A stretch of 64,000 nt of DNA from Thermococcus sp. 2319x1 (GTDB taxonomy: Archaea > Methanobacteriota_B > Thermococci > Thermococcales > Thermococcaceae): NCBI RefSeq assembly GCF_001484685.1, contig NZ_CP012200.1, forward strand, positions 552,321 through 616,320. Direction: 5' to 3'. This document shows, piece after piece, positions 45,132-53,210 of this stretch (position 1 is the stretch's first letter; the number at the start of each line of letters is the position of its first letter). Position numbers and translations under genes: made by a program. The notes beneath the pieces are model-generated. The model was not told the origin of the DNA, did not search any database, and was given only the letters and a program-made list of their open reading frames with translations.

Positions 45132-45145
45132 TGTGCATATGCACA
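45132..45145. promoter_or_regulatory. Perfect palindrome TGTGCATATGCACA
   Basis: This 14-base palindrome is placed just after the TATA box and over the expected transcription start of the first NifX-type gene, where a bound protein would block transcription. Related copies are at 44913-44926, 42575-42590 and, as a half, GCTTATGCAAAA at 45790-45801. Confidence 0.6.
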
Positions 45146-45165
45146 AAATAATAGAGGCGGTGGAT

Positions 45166-45744
45166 ATGAGGATTGCTGTTCCAACAAACGGTGGAGGTAG
45201 GGAAGATACAGTTGCTCCGGTCTTCGCAAGGGCACCGGCATTCTACATAGCGGATGCTGATGAGAATGGCAACATAGTCGGTGAGAAGGTCATCCAGAAC
45301 AGCGCTGCAATGGTCGGTAGAGGCACCGGCCCAATGGTTATGCAGACGCTTATCAACGAGGGCGTTGAAGCTATAATAGCTCCCCTGGGTCCAAAGGCAT
45401 TCGGCTTGATACGGGCAGCGGGCATTAAACTCTATCAGGTCGCCCCCGGAACTCTTGTTGAGGAGGCCATAAAGAGCGTTGTGCGCAATAGAGCAGGCCA
45501 GTTCACAGAACCGGCTCCACAGGCTCCGATCGCTCCGGTTACCCCCGTGACCCCAGCGACACCAGCTACCCCAGTGTATCCCGCCTACCCAGCCTACGGC
45601 TTCGGCTATGGATGGGGTAGAGGCTTGGGAAGAGGACGCTGTTTTGGCAGAGGAAGAGGCTGGGAAGCAAGACTCGGCTACTGCCCTTGGTGGGGATTTC
45701 CAAATAGAAGAAATCGGTTTGCGGGATTCCTTGGCCGGTGGTGA
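45166..45744 (+). CDS. NifX/NifB-fold (dinitrogenase Fe-Mo cofactor family) protein with Gly/Arg-rich tail
   Basis: The product has 192 residues. The first 110 are the RNase-H-like NifX/NafY fold that carries metal clusters: MRIAVPTNGGGRED, FYIADADENGNI, and INEGVEAIIAPLGPKAFGLI. Then comes a Pro/Ala/Thr/Val linker of repeated APVTP-like units, and a Gly/Arg/Tyr/Trp-rich tail (GFGYGWGRGLGRGRCFGRGR) with two Cys. ATG at 45166 follows GAGGCGGTGGAT. It is adjacent and divergent to two MinD ATPases, as in orange-protein loci. Confidence 0.85.
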   Translation: MRIAVPTNGGGREDTVAPVFARAPAFYIADADENGNIVGEKVIQNSAAMVGRGTGPMVMQTLINEGVEAIIAPLGPKAFGLIRAAGIKLYQVAPGTLVEEAIKSVVRNRAGQFTEPAPQAPIAPVTPVTPATPATPVYPAYPAYGFGYGWGRGLGRGRCFGRGRGWEARLGYCPWWGFPNRRNRFAGFLGRW

Positions 45745-45842
45745 AATTTTTAGGGAGTGAAAATGCCACACAGGAGGACTGTTTTTGAGCTTATGCAAAA
45801 TTTTTTAAATTCGGCTTTCCTAATTTACTCGGGGGTGATAGG

Positions 45843-46172
45843 ATGAGGGTAGCAGTTGCGACCATAACGGGAGGTCTGGAGGATTTCGTCAATCAGCACT
45901 TTGGGAGAACTCCAACATTCACAATAGCTGATGTTGAGGACGGGGAAATAAAGAGCGTTAGAGTGGTTCCCAATCCGGGTGCAAGTGCCCAGAGGGGTGC
46001 TGGGGTTCAAGCGGCTCAATTCTGCATAGATGAGGGAGTGGATGTTGTTATAGCCGGTCAACTTGGGCCTACTTCATCTCAAGTGCTTCAAAAGTCGGGC
46101 ATAAAGTTTGTCTCGGCCCCTCCCACAATGAAGGTGGAAGAAGCGATAAGGGCGTTCCTTAGGGAGGATTAG
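45843..46172 (+). CDS. NifX/NifB-fold protein (orange-protein-like)
   Basis: This 109-residue stand-alone version of the same fold contains MRVAVATITGGLEDFVNQHF, FTIADVEDGEI and DEGVDVVIAGQLGPTSSQVL. The orange protein ORP and NifX bind metal-sulfur clusters in this scaffold. GGGGGTGATAGG precedes the ATG. Upstream lie a half operator (GCTTATGCAAAA) and a TATA-like TTTTTTAAA, so it may have its own promoter. Confidence 0.88.
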   Translation: MRVAVATITGGLEDFVNQHFGRTPTFTIADVEDGEIKSVRVVPNPGASAQRGAGVQAAQFCIDEGVDVVIAGQLGPTSSQVLQKSGIKFVSAPPTMKVEEAIRAFLRED

Positions 46173-46174
46173 CC

Positions 46175-46257
46175 AAGCTACATTTGGTCCAGCGTGAGGA
46201 ATTGGGAAAGAGTCGCGGCGGGGGAGCGTAAGACACTGGAGACCGTGTCCTTCAACT
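46175..46257 (+). other. GC-rich structured spacer, possible RNA or IS200/IS605 right end
   Basis: This non-coding stretch is much richer in GC than its surroundings. It ends with hairpin GACAC (46232-46236), bulged T, GG, loop AGA, CC, GTGTC (46245-46249), and then CTTCAAC. Hairpins followed by TTCAAC-like ends are seen at right ends of some IS200/IS605 elements and their omega RNAs; a stand-alone GC-rich ncRNA is the alternative. No tnpB sequence is nearby. Confidence 0.3.
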
Positions 46258-46303
46258 TCCAAAAGTCGTTTATACTTCTTCCTACTTCTCTTTGGTGAAC
46301 TTC

Positions 46304-47211
46304 ATGAAGTACGGTAAACTTGCCGTAAAGATTCTGGAGTATGAGGGGAAGGGGATATTCTATGATCCCGCCTATCACGGCAGAACTCTAAAGGTTTTTG
46401 GCATCGACGATGACCCTACGAGGGTTATAGAATATATAGGAGACCAGTTTCTCGAAAAAGATTACGGGCTGATTTTCTTTGACACGGGGGGAAAGTATCC
46501 CAGAGAGAAGTTTGACACCGTAATGGAAATAGAGGACAACAAGCCTACGGGCCTTGATCCCGTAAAGATGGTTAAAAAAGGCCTCCTGAAGGATTTTTAC
46601 ACTGCAGCAACGATAATTCAGACCATATACGGATTGGATCGCTCTCTTACGGATAAACTCTATGCCGATATCTTAGGGGGTAAAGTTAAAAGTGTGGCAG
46701 ATGCGGCAAAGTCAAAAGAGCACTACGGGGAAGTTATAAGGGAAGCCTACACTTCCCTGGACGAAACCTTTTTTGAAGGTGAACCTCCAAAACTTGGCAA
46801 GAGCATTTTGGTCGACTTCGGGAAAACCTACAGCATAAGCATTGTGGGAATGGCGTTTCTAATACTTGCGGCGGCTGTTAAAGATAGAAGAAGCACATTA
46901 GTTGGAATTGACGATGCGGCGGTTCTTTTCTACACAACTCCAGAAGTGCGGCAATTCCTCTGTTGACTCAACCCATGAGGGGGAGGGTTACGGTATTGGG
47001 CTCCAGATACGTTGGGGAGAACCTTTTCAATATACCGGGGCCAACCCTAGTACTCTACAACGATCCCGACTTGCAGAGCATGATATATGAGGCAAATGGA
47101 GTTCCTCAAGGAGATATGAGGAAACACGTCCTTAAGGGAGAAGGGGCTTTTATCTGGAGGACGACGCAGACACTGGAGGTCGAGTTTGGCAAGCTCCCCT
47201 TTGAGGGATGA
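46304..47211 (+). pseudogene. Unrecognised protein gene interrupted by a frameshift
   Basis: A first frame from ATG 46304 (GGTGA five bases before) runs to TGA 46966. A second frame from about 46945 continues with PLLTQPMRGRVTVLGSRYVGE and stops at 47211. Joined, this is about 300 residues: DYGLIFFDTGGKYPREKFD, a helical middle, TLVGIDDAAVLF and GPTLVLYND. The order recalls HerA/VirB4-type ATPases, but there is no Walker A motif, so any link is weak. It may be a frameshift pseudogene, a sequencing slip or a programmed shift. Confidence 0.55.
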
Positions 47212-47810
47212 AAATGAGGTCATCAGAAAGGTAAGGAAAGGCTCCGTGAATATTTATGCTCACCCAAACATATTCTTGAGGAGTACCCTTAAAGCCCGAA
47301 CAGAGAGAAATTGGAATCCTCTTTTCGCGGGAGCATTTAGAAAAACTCGGAGCCAACTTTATACTAAAGGAAAAACCAGTTAAGATTTTTGATGGGGTAT
47401 ACACAAGCGGTGAGATAGAGAGAACAACCTGGGATAGGGCAGTTGGCTATGTCGTGGATGGGAGAAAGCTGATAAAAGACCCTCTAAAAGACGACATATC
47501 ACTGCTCGTTGAGCTTGGAGGCAAAATGGTCGTTATAACTGGCTGTGGCCATAGTGGAATTTTGAACATAGTGAGGCACTCAATGAAACTCATGAATAAG
47601 CCAATTTTTGCTTTGATGGGTGGATTCCATCTAAACAAGGCCAAGAGAGATATCCTGAAGGATGCGGTTGAGGGCGTAAAAGCTCCCGGGATTGAGAAAA
47701 TATATCCCGGTCACTGCACATGGTTTGATGGGGTATGTGCCTTCGTGAACACCTTTGGAGACAAAGTAGAACCTCTACACGTGGGAAAAGAGGTCAAATT
47801 TGTCCCTTAA
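47212..47810 (+). pseudogene. MBL-fold hydrolase, N-terminus deleted and frameshifted
   Basis: From about 47310 a frame encodes the second half of a metallo-beta-lactamase-fold protein of the dihydropterin-phosphate-synthase-like group: TSGEIERTTWDRAVGYVVDG, VVITGCGHSGILNIVRH, ALMGGFHL and KIYPGHCTWFD. The upstream frame (VNIYAHPNIFLR) needs a frameshift to join. The catalytic HxHxDH part is gone, and the remnant abuts the preceding gene, so a deletion probably joined the two. Confidence 0.65.
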
Positions 47811-47852
47811 TCTTTTTATCCTTTGGTCTGTATTTTAATTATGGTGATGCCG

Positions 47853-48644
47853 ATGCTGACTATAGATTTGTCCGGAAAGCTGGCCTTCACCACTGCCTCA
47901 AGCAGGGGCATAGGTTTCGGCGTTGCGAGGGTTCTCGCGAGGGCTGGGGCTGATGTAATACTCCTCTCGCGGAGTGAGGAGAACCTAAAGAAAGCGAAGG
48001 AGAGGATCAAGGCTGAAAGCGACGTTGAGGTGAGCTACATCGCTGCTGATTTAACAAAGAGGGAGGATCTTGAGAGAACCATAAAAGAGCTCGGAGACAT
48101 CGGCGAGCCAGATATATTCTTCTTCTCCACCGGCGGGCCGAAGCCGGGCTACTTCATGGAGATGGGTATGGAGGACTGGGAAGAGGCTTTTAAGCTTCTC
48201 CTCTACCCGGCGGTTTACCTCACGAGGGCCCTCGTTCCGGCCATGGAGAGGAAGGGCTTTGGTAGAATAGTTTACTCCACGAGCGTCGCCATAAAGGAGC
48301 CGATACCCAACATAGCATTGAGCAACGTCGTTAGGATTTCGATGGCTGGCCTCGTGAGGACTCTGGCTAAGGAGCTCGGGCCAAAAGGCATAACCGTCAA
48401 CGGCATTATGCCGGGCATCATAAGGACGGACAGGGTGATACAGCTCGCAAAGGACAGAGCTAAAAGAGAAGGCAAGACCGTTGAGGAAGCCCTCCAGGAG
48501 TACTCAAAGCCCATACCCCTCGGAAGGCTTGGAGAGCCGGAGGAGATAGGCTACCTCGTGGCTTTCTTAGCCAGCGACCTCGGGAGCTACATAAACGGGG
48601 CAATGATTCCGGTAGACGGGGGAAGGCTCAACTCGGTGTTCTGA
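47853..48644 (+). CDS. Atypical SDR-family oxidoreductase
   Basis: The 263-residue Rossmann protein of short-chain dehydrogenase type has TTASSRGIGFGVAR as the glycine motif, FFSTGG where NNAG is usual, and ITVNGIMPGIIRT and NGAMIPVDGG. The catalytic YxxxK is S157-N-V-V-R161 (IALSNVVR), so Tyr and Lys are both replaced; this is a divergent subgroup whose reaction is uncertain. ATG 47853 has GGTG six bases before. It is GC-richer than the core genes around it (many CTC, GCC, GAG), suggesting transfer from a high-GC Thermococcus. Confidence 0.85.
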   Translation: MLTIDLSGKLAFTTASSRGIGFGVARVLARAGADVILLSRSEENLKKAKERIKAESDVEVSYIAADLTKREDLERTIKELGDIGEPDIFFFSTGGPKPGYFMEMGMEDWEEAFKLLLYPAVYLTRALVPAMERKGFGRIVYSTSVAIKEPIPNIALSNVVRISMAGLVRTLAKELGPKGITVNGIMPGIIRTDRVIQLAKDRAKREGKTVEEALQEYSKPIPLGRLGEPEEIGYLVAFLASDLGSYINGAMIPVDGGRLNSVF

Positions 48645-48794
48645 TCCACCTCTTCTGCTTCTTTCGTTTTGTCAAGCAAATAGCAAGTGAACCGCGGGTT
48701 TTGTAAAGTTCCGGTCGTCATACTTTCCAAAATCAAACCAAAACGTCTATATTATTTGAAGTCCAACCTCTTTTAATGCAAGGCTGGTGGGAGC
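48645..48794. other. Spacer after the SDR gene
   Basis: I see no gene or repeat here. It may hold the lost promoter of the following pseudogene (AT-rich near 48750). Confidence 0.25.
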
Positions 48795-49993
48795 ATAGGG
48801 GTTAGGATAAGACTCTTGGTGGTTGCCCTTCTTTTGCTCGTGGCCTTTCCCGGAGTTCTCGCTGCTAAAGTGACAATCTGGAACGTCGGCGGGATGGTAC
48901 TCCACCCAAGGCTTTCTCCGGACGGCCTCTACTTCACGGACTACATGGGAAGAGTCGGACTGAAGCTCAACGATACCCGCTTCCTCTTCTGGAGGCTTCC
49001 CTTCATGCCCAATGGTCTTCGATGCCCACAACCTCACATTCTATAACCTGTCTTCGGCCGGAATCATTAAGGTCTACGATGTTTTCCCATCGTCCGGGGG
49101 GATTTACTTTACCGCCGAGCTCAATAAGAGCCCTCAGGGGGCCGTTGGTCTGCTCGTGCCCTCCAACGGCACCTTCTACCTCTGGAAGTTTCCCTCCAAT
49201 TATTCGAGGCTTGTCCCGGATGGAATTTTCCTTGATTCTGAAGGGTTTGTCTACATGGCAATAATGGAAGGGGACAGCACGGATTAATGCGCTTCTCCCC
49301 CTCTTCCCTTCTCCTTCCTTGAGGTGGAAGGCAGACCCCTTCACGTGAAGGCCTTTGGTGGAGGGGTACTCCTTATGGGCTCCGAAGGGTTGCTGAACCT
49401 TATCCATCCTGAAAACTTAAGCTGGACGGTTGAGGGGACGTTAAAGGCCGAAAAGGGCACCTTTACGGTTTTCCCCGTTGGCCCTCCGCGGAGGGTTGAG
49501 AATGTTGAAGCCGGGGAGGTAGCCATACTACCCGAATACCGGACGTTAGAAAGGAGGAAATTGATGGCGTCATCACCTATGAAGTCCTTGGGACCCACGA
49601 CTTTGGAGGGGGCTACGGTGGGGAGATGGGAACCCCCGTTCGCCTTGACGAGCTAACTCCAAAGGTGCACCTCACCTATGAGAACGGAACAGTGAAAGCT
49701 ACGCCGACGACATATGGGACAACCTTCCAAGGCCGGGCTGGGGGGACATTCACCCGTGTCTGGCTCCCCTCGATGGGATAGACCCCAAGGATTCCTCAGT
49801 AGTCTGCAGCGCTCTCTCCTGTGCCGGCAAGGACTTCGACTGCAGCTGCTATCTCACATGCTTCCTCGGGCCCTTTAAGATGTGGAATGCGTTCACCGGT
49901 TGCCTTGGAGGGGATGACTTTTCTTCCCTATTTTTGAGCGGAAGGAAGGAGAAGCCTAAAATACCTTGGAAGCGTGGGGGTGTAGAAGTCTGA
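48795..49993 (+). pseudogene. Secreted propeller-like protein with cysteine-rich end, multiply frameshifted
   Basis: A signal peptide (LLVVALLLLVAFPGVLAAK) lacks a good start codon. It is followed in shifting frames by repeats such as LHPRLSPDGLYFTD, FPSSGGIYFTAELNK and LVPDGIFLDSEGFVYMA, reminiscent of streptogramin-lyase-type propellers. After at least four frameshifts the end reads WGDIHPCLAPLDG and then VVCSALSCAGKDFDCSCYL, with seven cysteines in about 45 residues. The last frame stops at 49993. The gene is dead or badly assembled, and its GC-rich codons suggest foreign origin. Confidence 0.55.
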
Positions 49994-50054
49994 TAGGACA
50001 GAGGGGAGAACGGACGAGTGGTGATGGGACTGACCATTAAGGGGCGGAAGAAAG

Positions 50055-51015
50055 ATGAAAGGACTCCAGAGATATACCTCATGGCTCATCCTCGGTGCCC
50101 TCTCCACTTACTTTGGAGAGGTTATAACAGCCTCCACTCCCTTTCCGTTCTTCACCCTTCCGGGGCTCCTCATAACGTACCCCTTCTACACCCTCAACAT
50201 CCTCTTCTTTGCACGCATAGCGTTCAAAATTTCGGGCTCTTCGAGGCGTATGGCACCAAGATGCTCTGGAGCCCCGGCTGGGGTGCAGAACCCAAGCTCC
50301 TCGGAATCTCGCTGATTCCTTTCTTCCTGCTAATATTCCTGTGGCATCCCCTAATGTCCTTTACCCTTCCGATCATCATCGTCAAAAGCTACCTTTCTTC
50401 CTCCCGGGAGACACTAACCGGCATTCCGGAGTGGATTTCGCGCCGTTTAAATGATAAAACTCTGCCCATTCTGTTAACAATGTTTGTTCTTTTCTGCGCA
50501 ATAAATCAGGCTGTAAATTCCCCTTCAAAGTTCATATCCCTTCTCTCTCCATCCGCTTCGTGGGCTCTTATAATCCTCTCAATCTGGCTCTGGAGAAGGC
50601 TGGGGTCAGAAGAGAGCCTCAGGAAGCTTTTACCAACCGAAAAAGAGATCCTCCTTCTGTTCCCGCTCCTCGTCTTCATGTACGTCCTCTTAAAACTCCG
50701 GTTGTTCTCCGAGGGAATTCCGCCGATGAAGGAGCAGATTGGGGCGTGGCTTCTCTACATCATCTTTGGAACGCTGCTGTATCTTGACGTAAAAACTCCG
50801 GTTACAAAGGTATCTCTTCCGGTTGTTGGAATTCCACGATCCTTTTTACTCTATTCGGATTTGTGGTAGCGTTTGTTGCTTATCTGCTCCCCAAATCTGT
50901 GTCGCTGGTTGTGGTTTTCTGGATTCCCGGGGTTCTCTTTGGAATTGCCCTCTTCTCAGGTGCCGTGAGGAGAACAGTCAAAACGGCACTGGGCTCAATG
51001 AAGGGGACAAAATGA
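50055..51015 (+). pseudogene. Polytopic membrane protein, two frameshifts
   Basis: ATG 50055 opens a membrane protein (YTSWLILGALSTYFGEVITA and ITYPFYTLNILFFARI). The frame shifts near 50230 to one with further helices (LLGISLIPFFLLIFLWHPL, LLFPLLVFMYVLLKLRLFS), and again near 50830, to finish with FWIPGVLFGIALFSGAVRRT at 51015. The joined length is about 320 residues with eight or nine helices. I recognise no family. It lies 60 bp after the cysteine-rich secreted pseudogene and may have been its transport or immunity partner. Confidence 0.55.
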
Positions 51016-51077
51016 GGACAGCCGGGCCTAAAACGGCATCTTTTTATATAGGTGACCTAAAGTAGAACGGTGATAGC

Positions 51078-51386
51078 ATGACGATTATGAGGCTCTGGCA
51101 CGGGCGCGTGCCGAGGGAGAAAGGAGACGCCTACGAGCGTTTTCTGATAGAGCGATCAGTTCCCGACTACGGCTCCATTGATGGGCTTTTGAAGCTCTAC
51201 TTTACAAGACGGAATGAGGAGAAAGAGACCCACTTCCTGCTCGTGACGATATGGGACTCGATGGAGTCTACCAAGAAGTTCGCCGGTGAAAACCCTGAGC
51301 TGGCCAAGTACTACCCAGAGGACGACGAGTTCCTTCTGGAGAAGGAGAGGTACGTCCAGCACTATGAAATCTTCTATGAGAAATGA
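51078..51386 (+). CDS. ABM-domain (antibiotic biosynthesis monooxygenase-like) protein
   Basis: The 102-residue ferredoxin-like fold of the dimeric ABM group contains MRLWHGRVPREKGDAYERFL, HFLLVTIWDSMESTKKFAGE and HYEIFYEK. Members include small monooxygenases and heme-degrading enzymes; many have no known role. GGTGATAGC precedes the ATG, and TTTTTATATAGG about 35 bases upstream is the likely promoter. Confidence 0.75.
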   Translation: MTIMRLWHGRVPREKGDAYERFLIERSVPDYGSIDGLLKLYFTRRNEEKETHFLLVTIWDSMESTKKFAGENPELAKYYPEDDEFLLEKERYVQHYEIFYEK

Positions 51387-51458
51387 TGGGTTGCGAAAGC
51401 AATATAAAACAGAAGGACAATAATGGGTTAATCTGAAGATTGTCCTTGGGTGATGGTT

Positions 51459-52031
51459 ATGGGATTAGTAGAGGATAAGGCCTTGGTGGAGGCTGCCCTG
51501 TTTGTTGCGGGACGACCTTTAAGCCTTAAAGAACTCTCCAAAGCTCTTGGAATTAAATCCCTTGACTACCTCGAAAAGCTTATTGAGCTGATAGCGGCTG
51601 AATATGCCGAGAGAAAAAGTGCAATAGAAGTGGTGAGAGTTTTGGGAGACAAATACGTGATGCAAGTCAAGCAGGAATACTCCCAAATGGTTGCTCATCT
51701 AATGCCAAAACCCGATCTAAGAACTGGAGAGCTCAAAACTCTCGCTTTGATAGCTTATCTACAGCCAATAGAGCAGAGCAAACTGATAAAGCTTAGGGGG
51801 AGTCAGGCTTATGAACACATAAAACGCCTGTTGGAAATGGGCCTTATCTATGCAGAGCCCTATGAAAGGACTAAGATCCTTGGAACAACCCAGAAGTTTG
51901 CGGAGCTTTACGGATTCCCAGAAAACGACCCCTTGATAATAAAGGAAGCATTCAAAAAGGTTGTTCATGCCGAATATTCCGACTTAATAGCAAAAATGGA
52001 GAAGCAACAAGAAGAGAAAAACGTGGAGTAG
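51459..52031 (+). CDS. scpB: Segregation and condensation protein B
   Basis: The 190-residue protein of two winged-helix domains is partner of ScpA (kleisin) and SMC in chromosome condensation. Family features are VEAALFVAGRPLSLKELSKA at the start, KPDLRTGELKTLALIAYLQP and ILGTTQKFAELYGF. ATG 51459 follows GGGTGATGGTT. Neither scpA nor smc is in the window. It precedes the RPA operon, which has its own promoter. Confidence 0.92.
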   Translation: MGLVEDKALVEAALFVAGRPLSLKELSKALGIKSLDYLEKLIELIAAEYAERKSAIEVVRVLGDKYVMQVKQEYSQMVAHLMPKPDLRTGELKTLALIAYLQPIEQSKLIKLRGSQAYEHIKRLLEMGLIYAEPYERTKILGTTQKFAELYGFPENDPLIIKEAFKKVVHAEYSDLIAKMEKQQEEKNVE

Positions 52032-52105
52032 TAATTTCTTATATCCCTCGTTTTTCTTTTTCTGCACTATGAAGAAATTTTAAGGGTCTGTTAAAGGTTC
52101 AAAAA

Positions 52106-52114
52106 CTTTAAATA
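52106..52114 (+). promoter_or_regulatory. TATA box of the RPA operon
   Basis: CTTTAAATA lies 35 to 43 bases before the ATG at 52149; GGTGAG is the ribosome site. It serves the three overlapping RPA genes. Confidence 0.55.
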
Positions 52115-52148
52115 CCTGCTCTGCGAATTACTATTTAGGTGAGTGTAT

Positions 52149-53210
52149 ATGGCGGTTATAACGAAAGAGGAGATTGTGGATAGGATAAGGAAGAAAACTG
52201 GTATGAGTCTAAAGGAAATAGAGCATAAAATCAATGAGATAGCCCAAACTAATGAGATCTCTGAACACGCAGCCGCACTTCTTTTGGCGGAACAGCTTGG
52301 AGTAGAAATCGAGGAGGAAGAGCCTGCCCTGATACATATTTCCGATTTAGTTCCGGGAATGAGAAACATAAACGTAGTTGGTAGAGTTCTGCGAAAGTAT
52401 CCTGTTAGAGAATACACCAAGAAGGATGGCTCAGCGGGAAGGGTCGCTGCCCTTTTAATCTACGACAACACCGGAAGGGCAAGGGTTGTTTTGTGGGATT
52501 CTGAGATTGCAAAGTATTATAATGATATTCAGCCCGGTACAGTGGTCAAAATTATAAATGCAGACGTGAGAGAAAGTCTTAGAGGTCTTCCAGAGCTTCA
52601 TGTTAACTTCAGGAGCAGAGTTATAATAAATCCCGAAGATCCAAGGGTTAAGGAAATCCCACCAATTGAAGAAGTCAGGAGCTACAACTACACGAGAAAG
52701 AGCATAGGGGAGTTGATGGGTGGAGAAAAGTTCGTCGAAGTTAGGGGTACAATAGCGAAGCTTTACAGGGTTATAGCCTACGATGCATGTCCCCAGTGCA
52801 GGAGAAAGGTTGACTATGACCCATCAACGGAGACATGGGTTTGTATAGAGCACGGTGAGGTTAAACCCATCAAAGCCACCATACTTGATCTTGGTCTCGA
52901 CGACTCAACGGGCTACATAAGGGTTACTCTCTTTGGAGATGATGTAGTGGAGATTCTTGGAGCTGAGCCTGAGGATATTAGCGAGAAGCTTAAGGAGCTT
53001 GTAAACACCGGCTTAACTATGAGAGAAGCAGGGAGAAAACTGGCAGAGGAAGGATTTTACCACGTTCTCGGAAAAGAGATAATCGTCAGGGGAAACGTCG
53101 TTGAAGACAGATTCTTGGGACTTATATTGAAGGCATCCTCGTGGGATGAGGTTGAATACGAAAGAGAAATCGAAAGAGTTAGAAGAGAGCTCTCGGAGGA
53201 GGTGGAGTGA
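52149..53210 (+). CDS. rpa41: Replication protein A, 41-kDa subunit
   Basis: This is the large subunit of the archaeal heterotrimeric single-strand-binding complex. The 353 residues include an N-terminal helical segment, OB folds (VGRVLRKYPVREYTKKDG, GRARVVLWDS) and the zinc finger of the third OB fold (CPQCRRKVDYD, WVCIEHG). ATG 52149 follows GGTGAGTGTAT. Its TGA overlaps the ATG of rpa14. Confidence 0.95.
   Translation: MAVITKEEIVDRIRKKTGMSLKEIEHKINEIAQTNEISEHAAALLLAEQLGVEIEEEEPALIHISDLVPGMRNINVVGRVLRKYPVREYTKKDGSAGRVAALLIYDNTGRARVVLWDSEIAKYYNDIQPGTVVKIINADVRESLRGLPELHVNFRSRVIINPEDPRVKEIPPIEEVRSYNYTRKSIGELMGGEKFVEVRGTIAKLYRVIAYDACPQCRRKVDYDPSTETWVCIEHGEVKPIKATILDLGLDDSTGYIRVTLFGDDVVEILGAEPEDISEKLKELVNTGLTMREAGRKLAEEGFYHVLGKEIIVRGNVVEDRFLGLILKASSWDEVEYEREIERVRRELSEEVE

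Noticed and set aside
45124-45798. A 224-codon minus-strand frame over the first NifX gene
   Set aside because: It is antisense to a clear family member with a good ribosome site, and its composition is not protein-like.
50018-50869. Single 283-codon gene at 50018
   Set aside because: Its first third has no membrane pattern, while the overlapping frame from 50055 does. The two are parts of one frameshifted gene.
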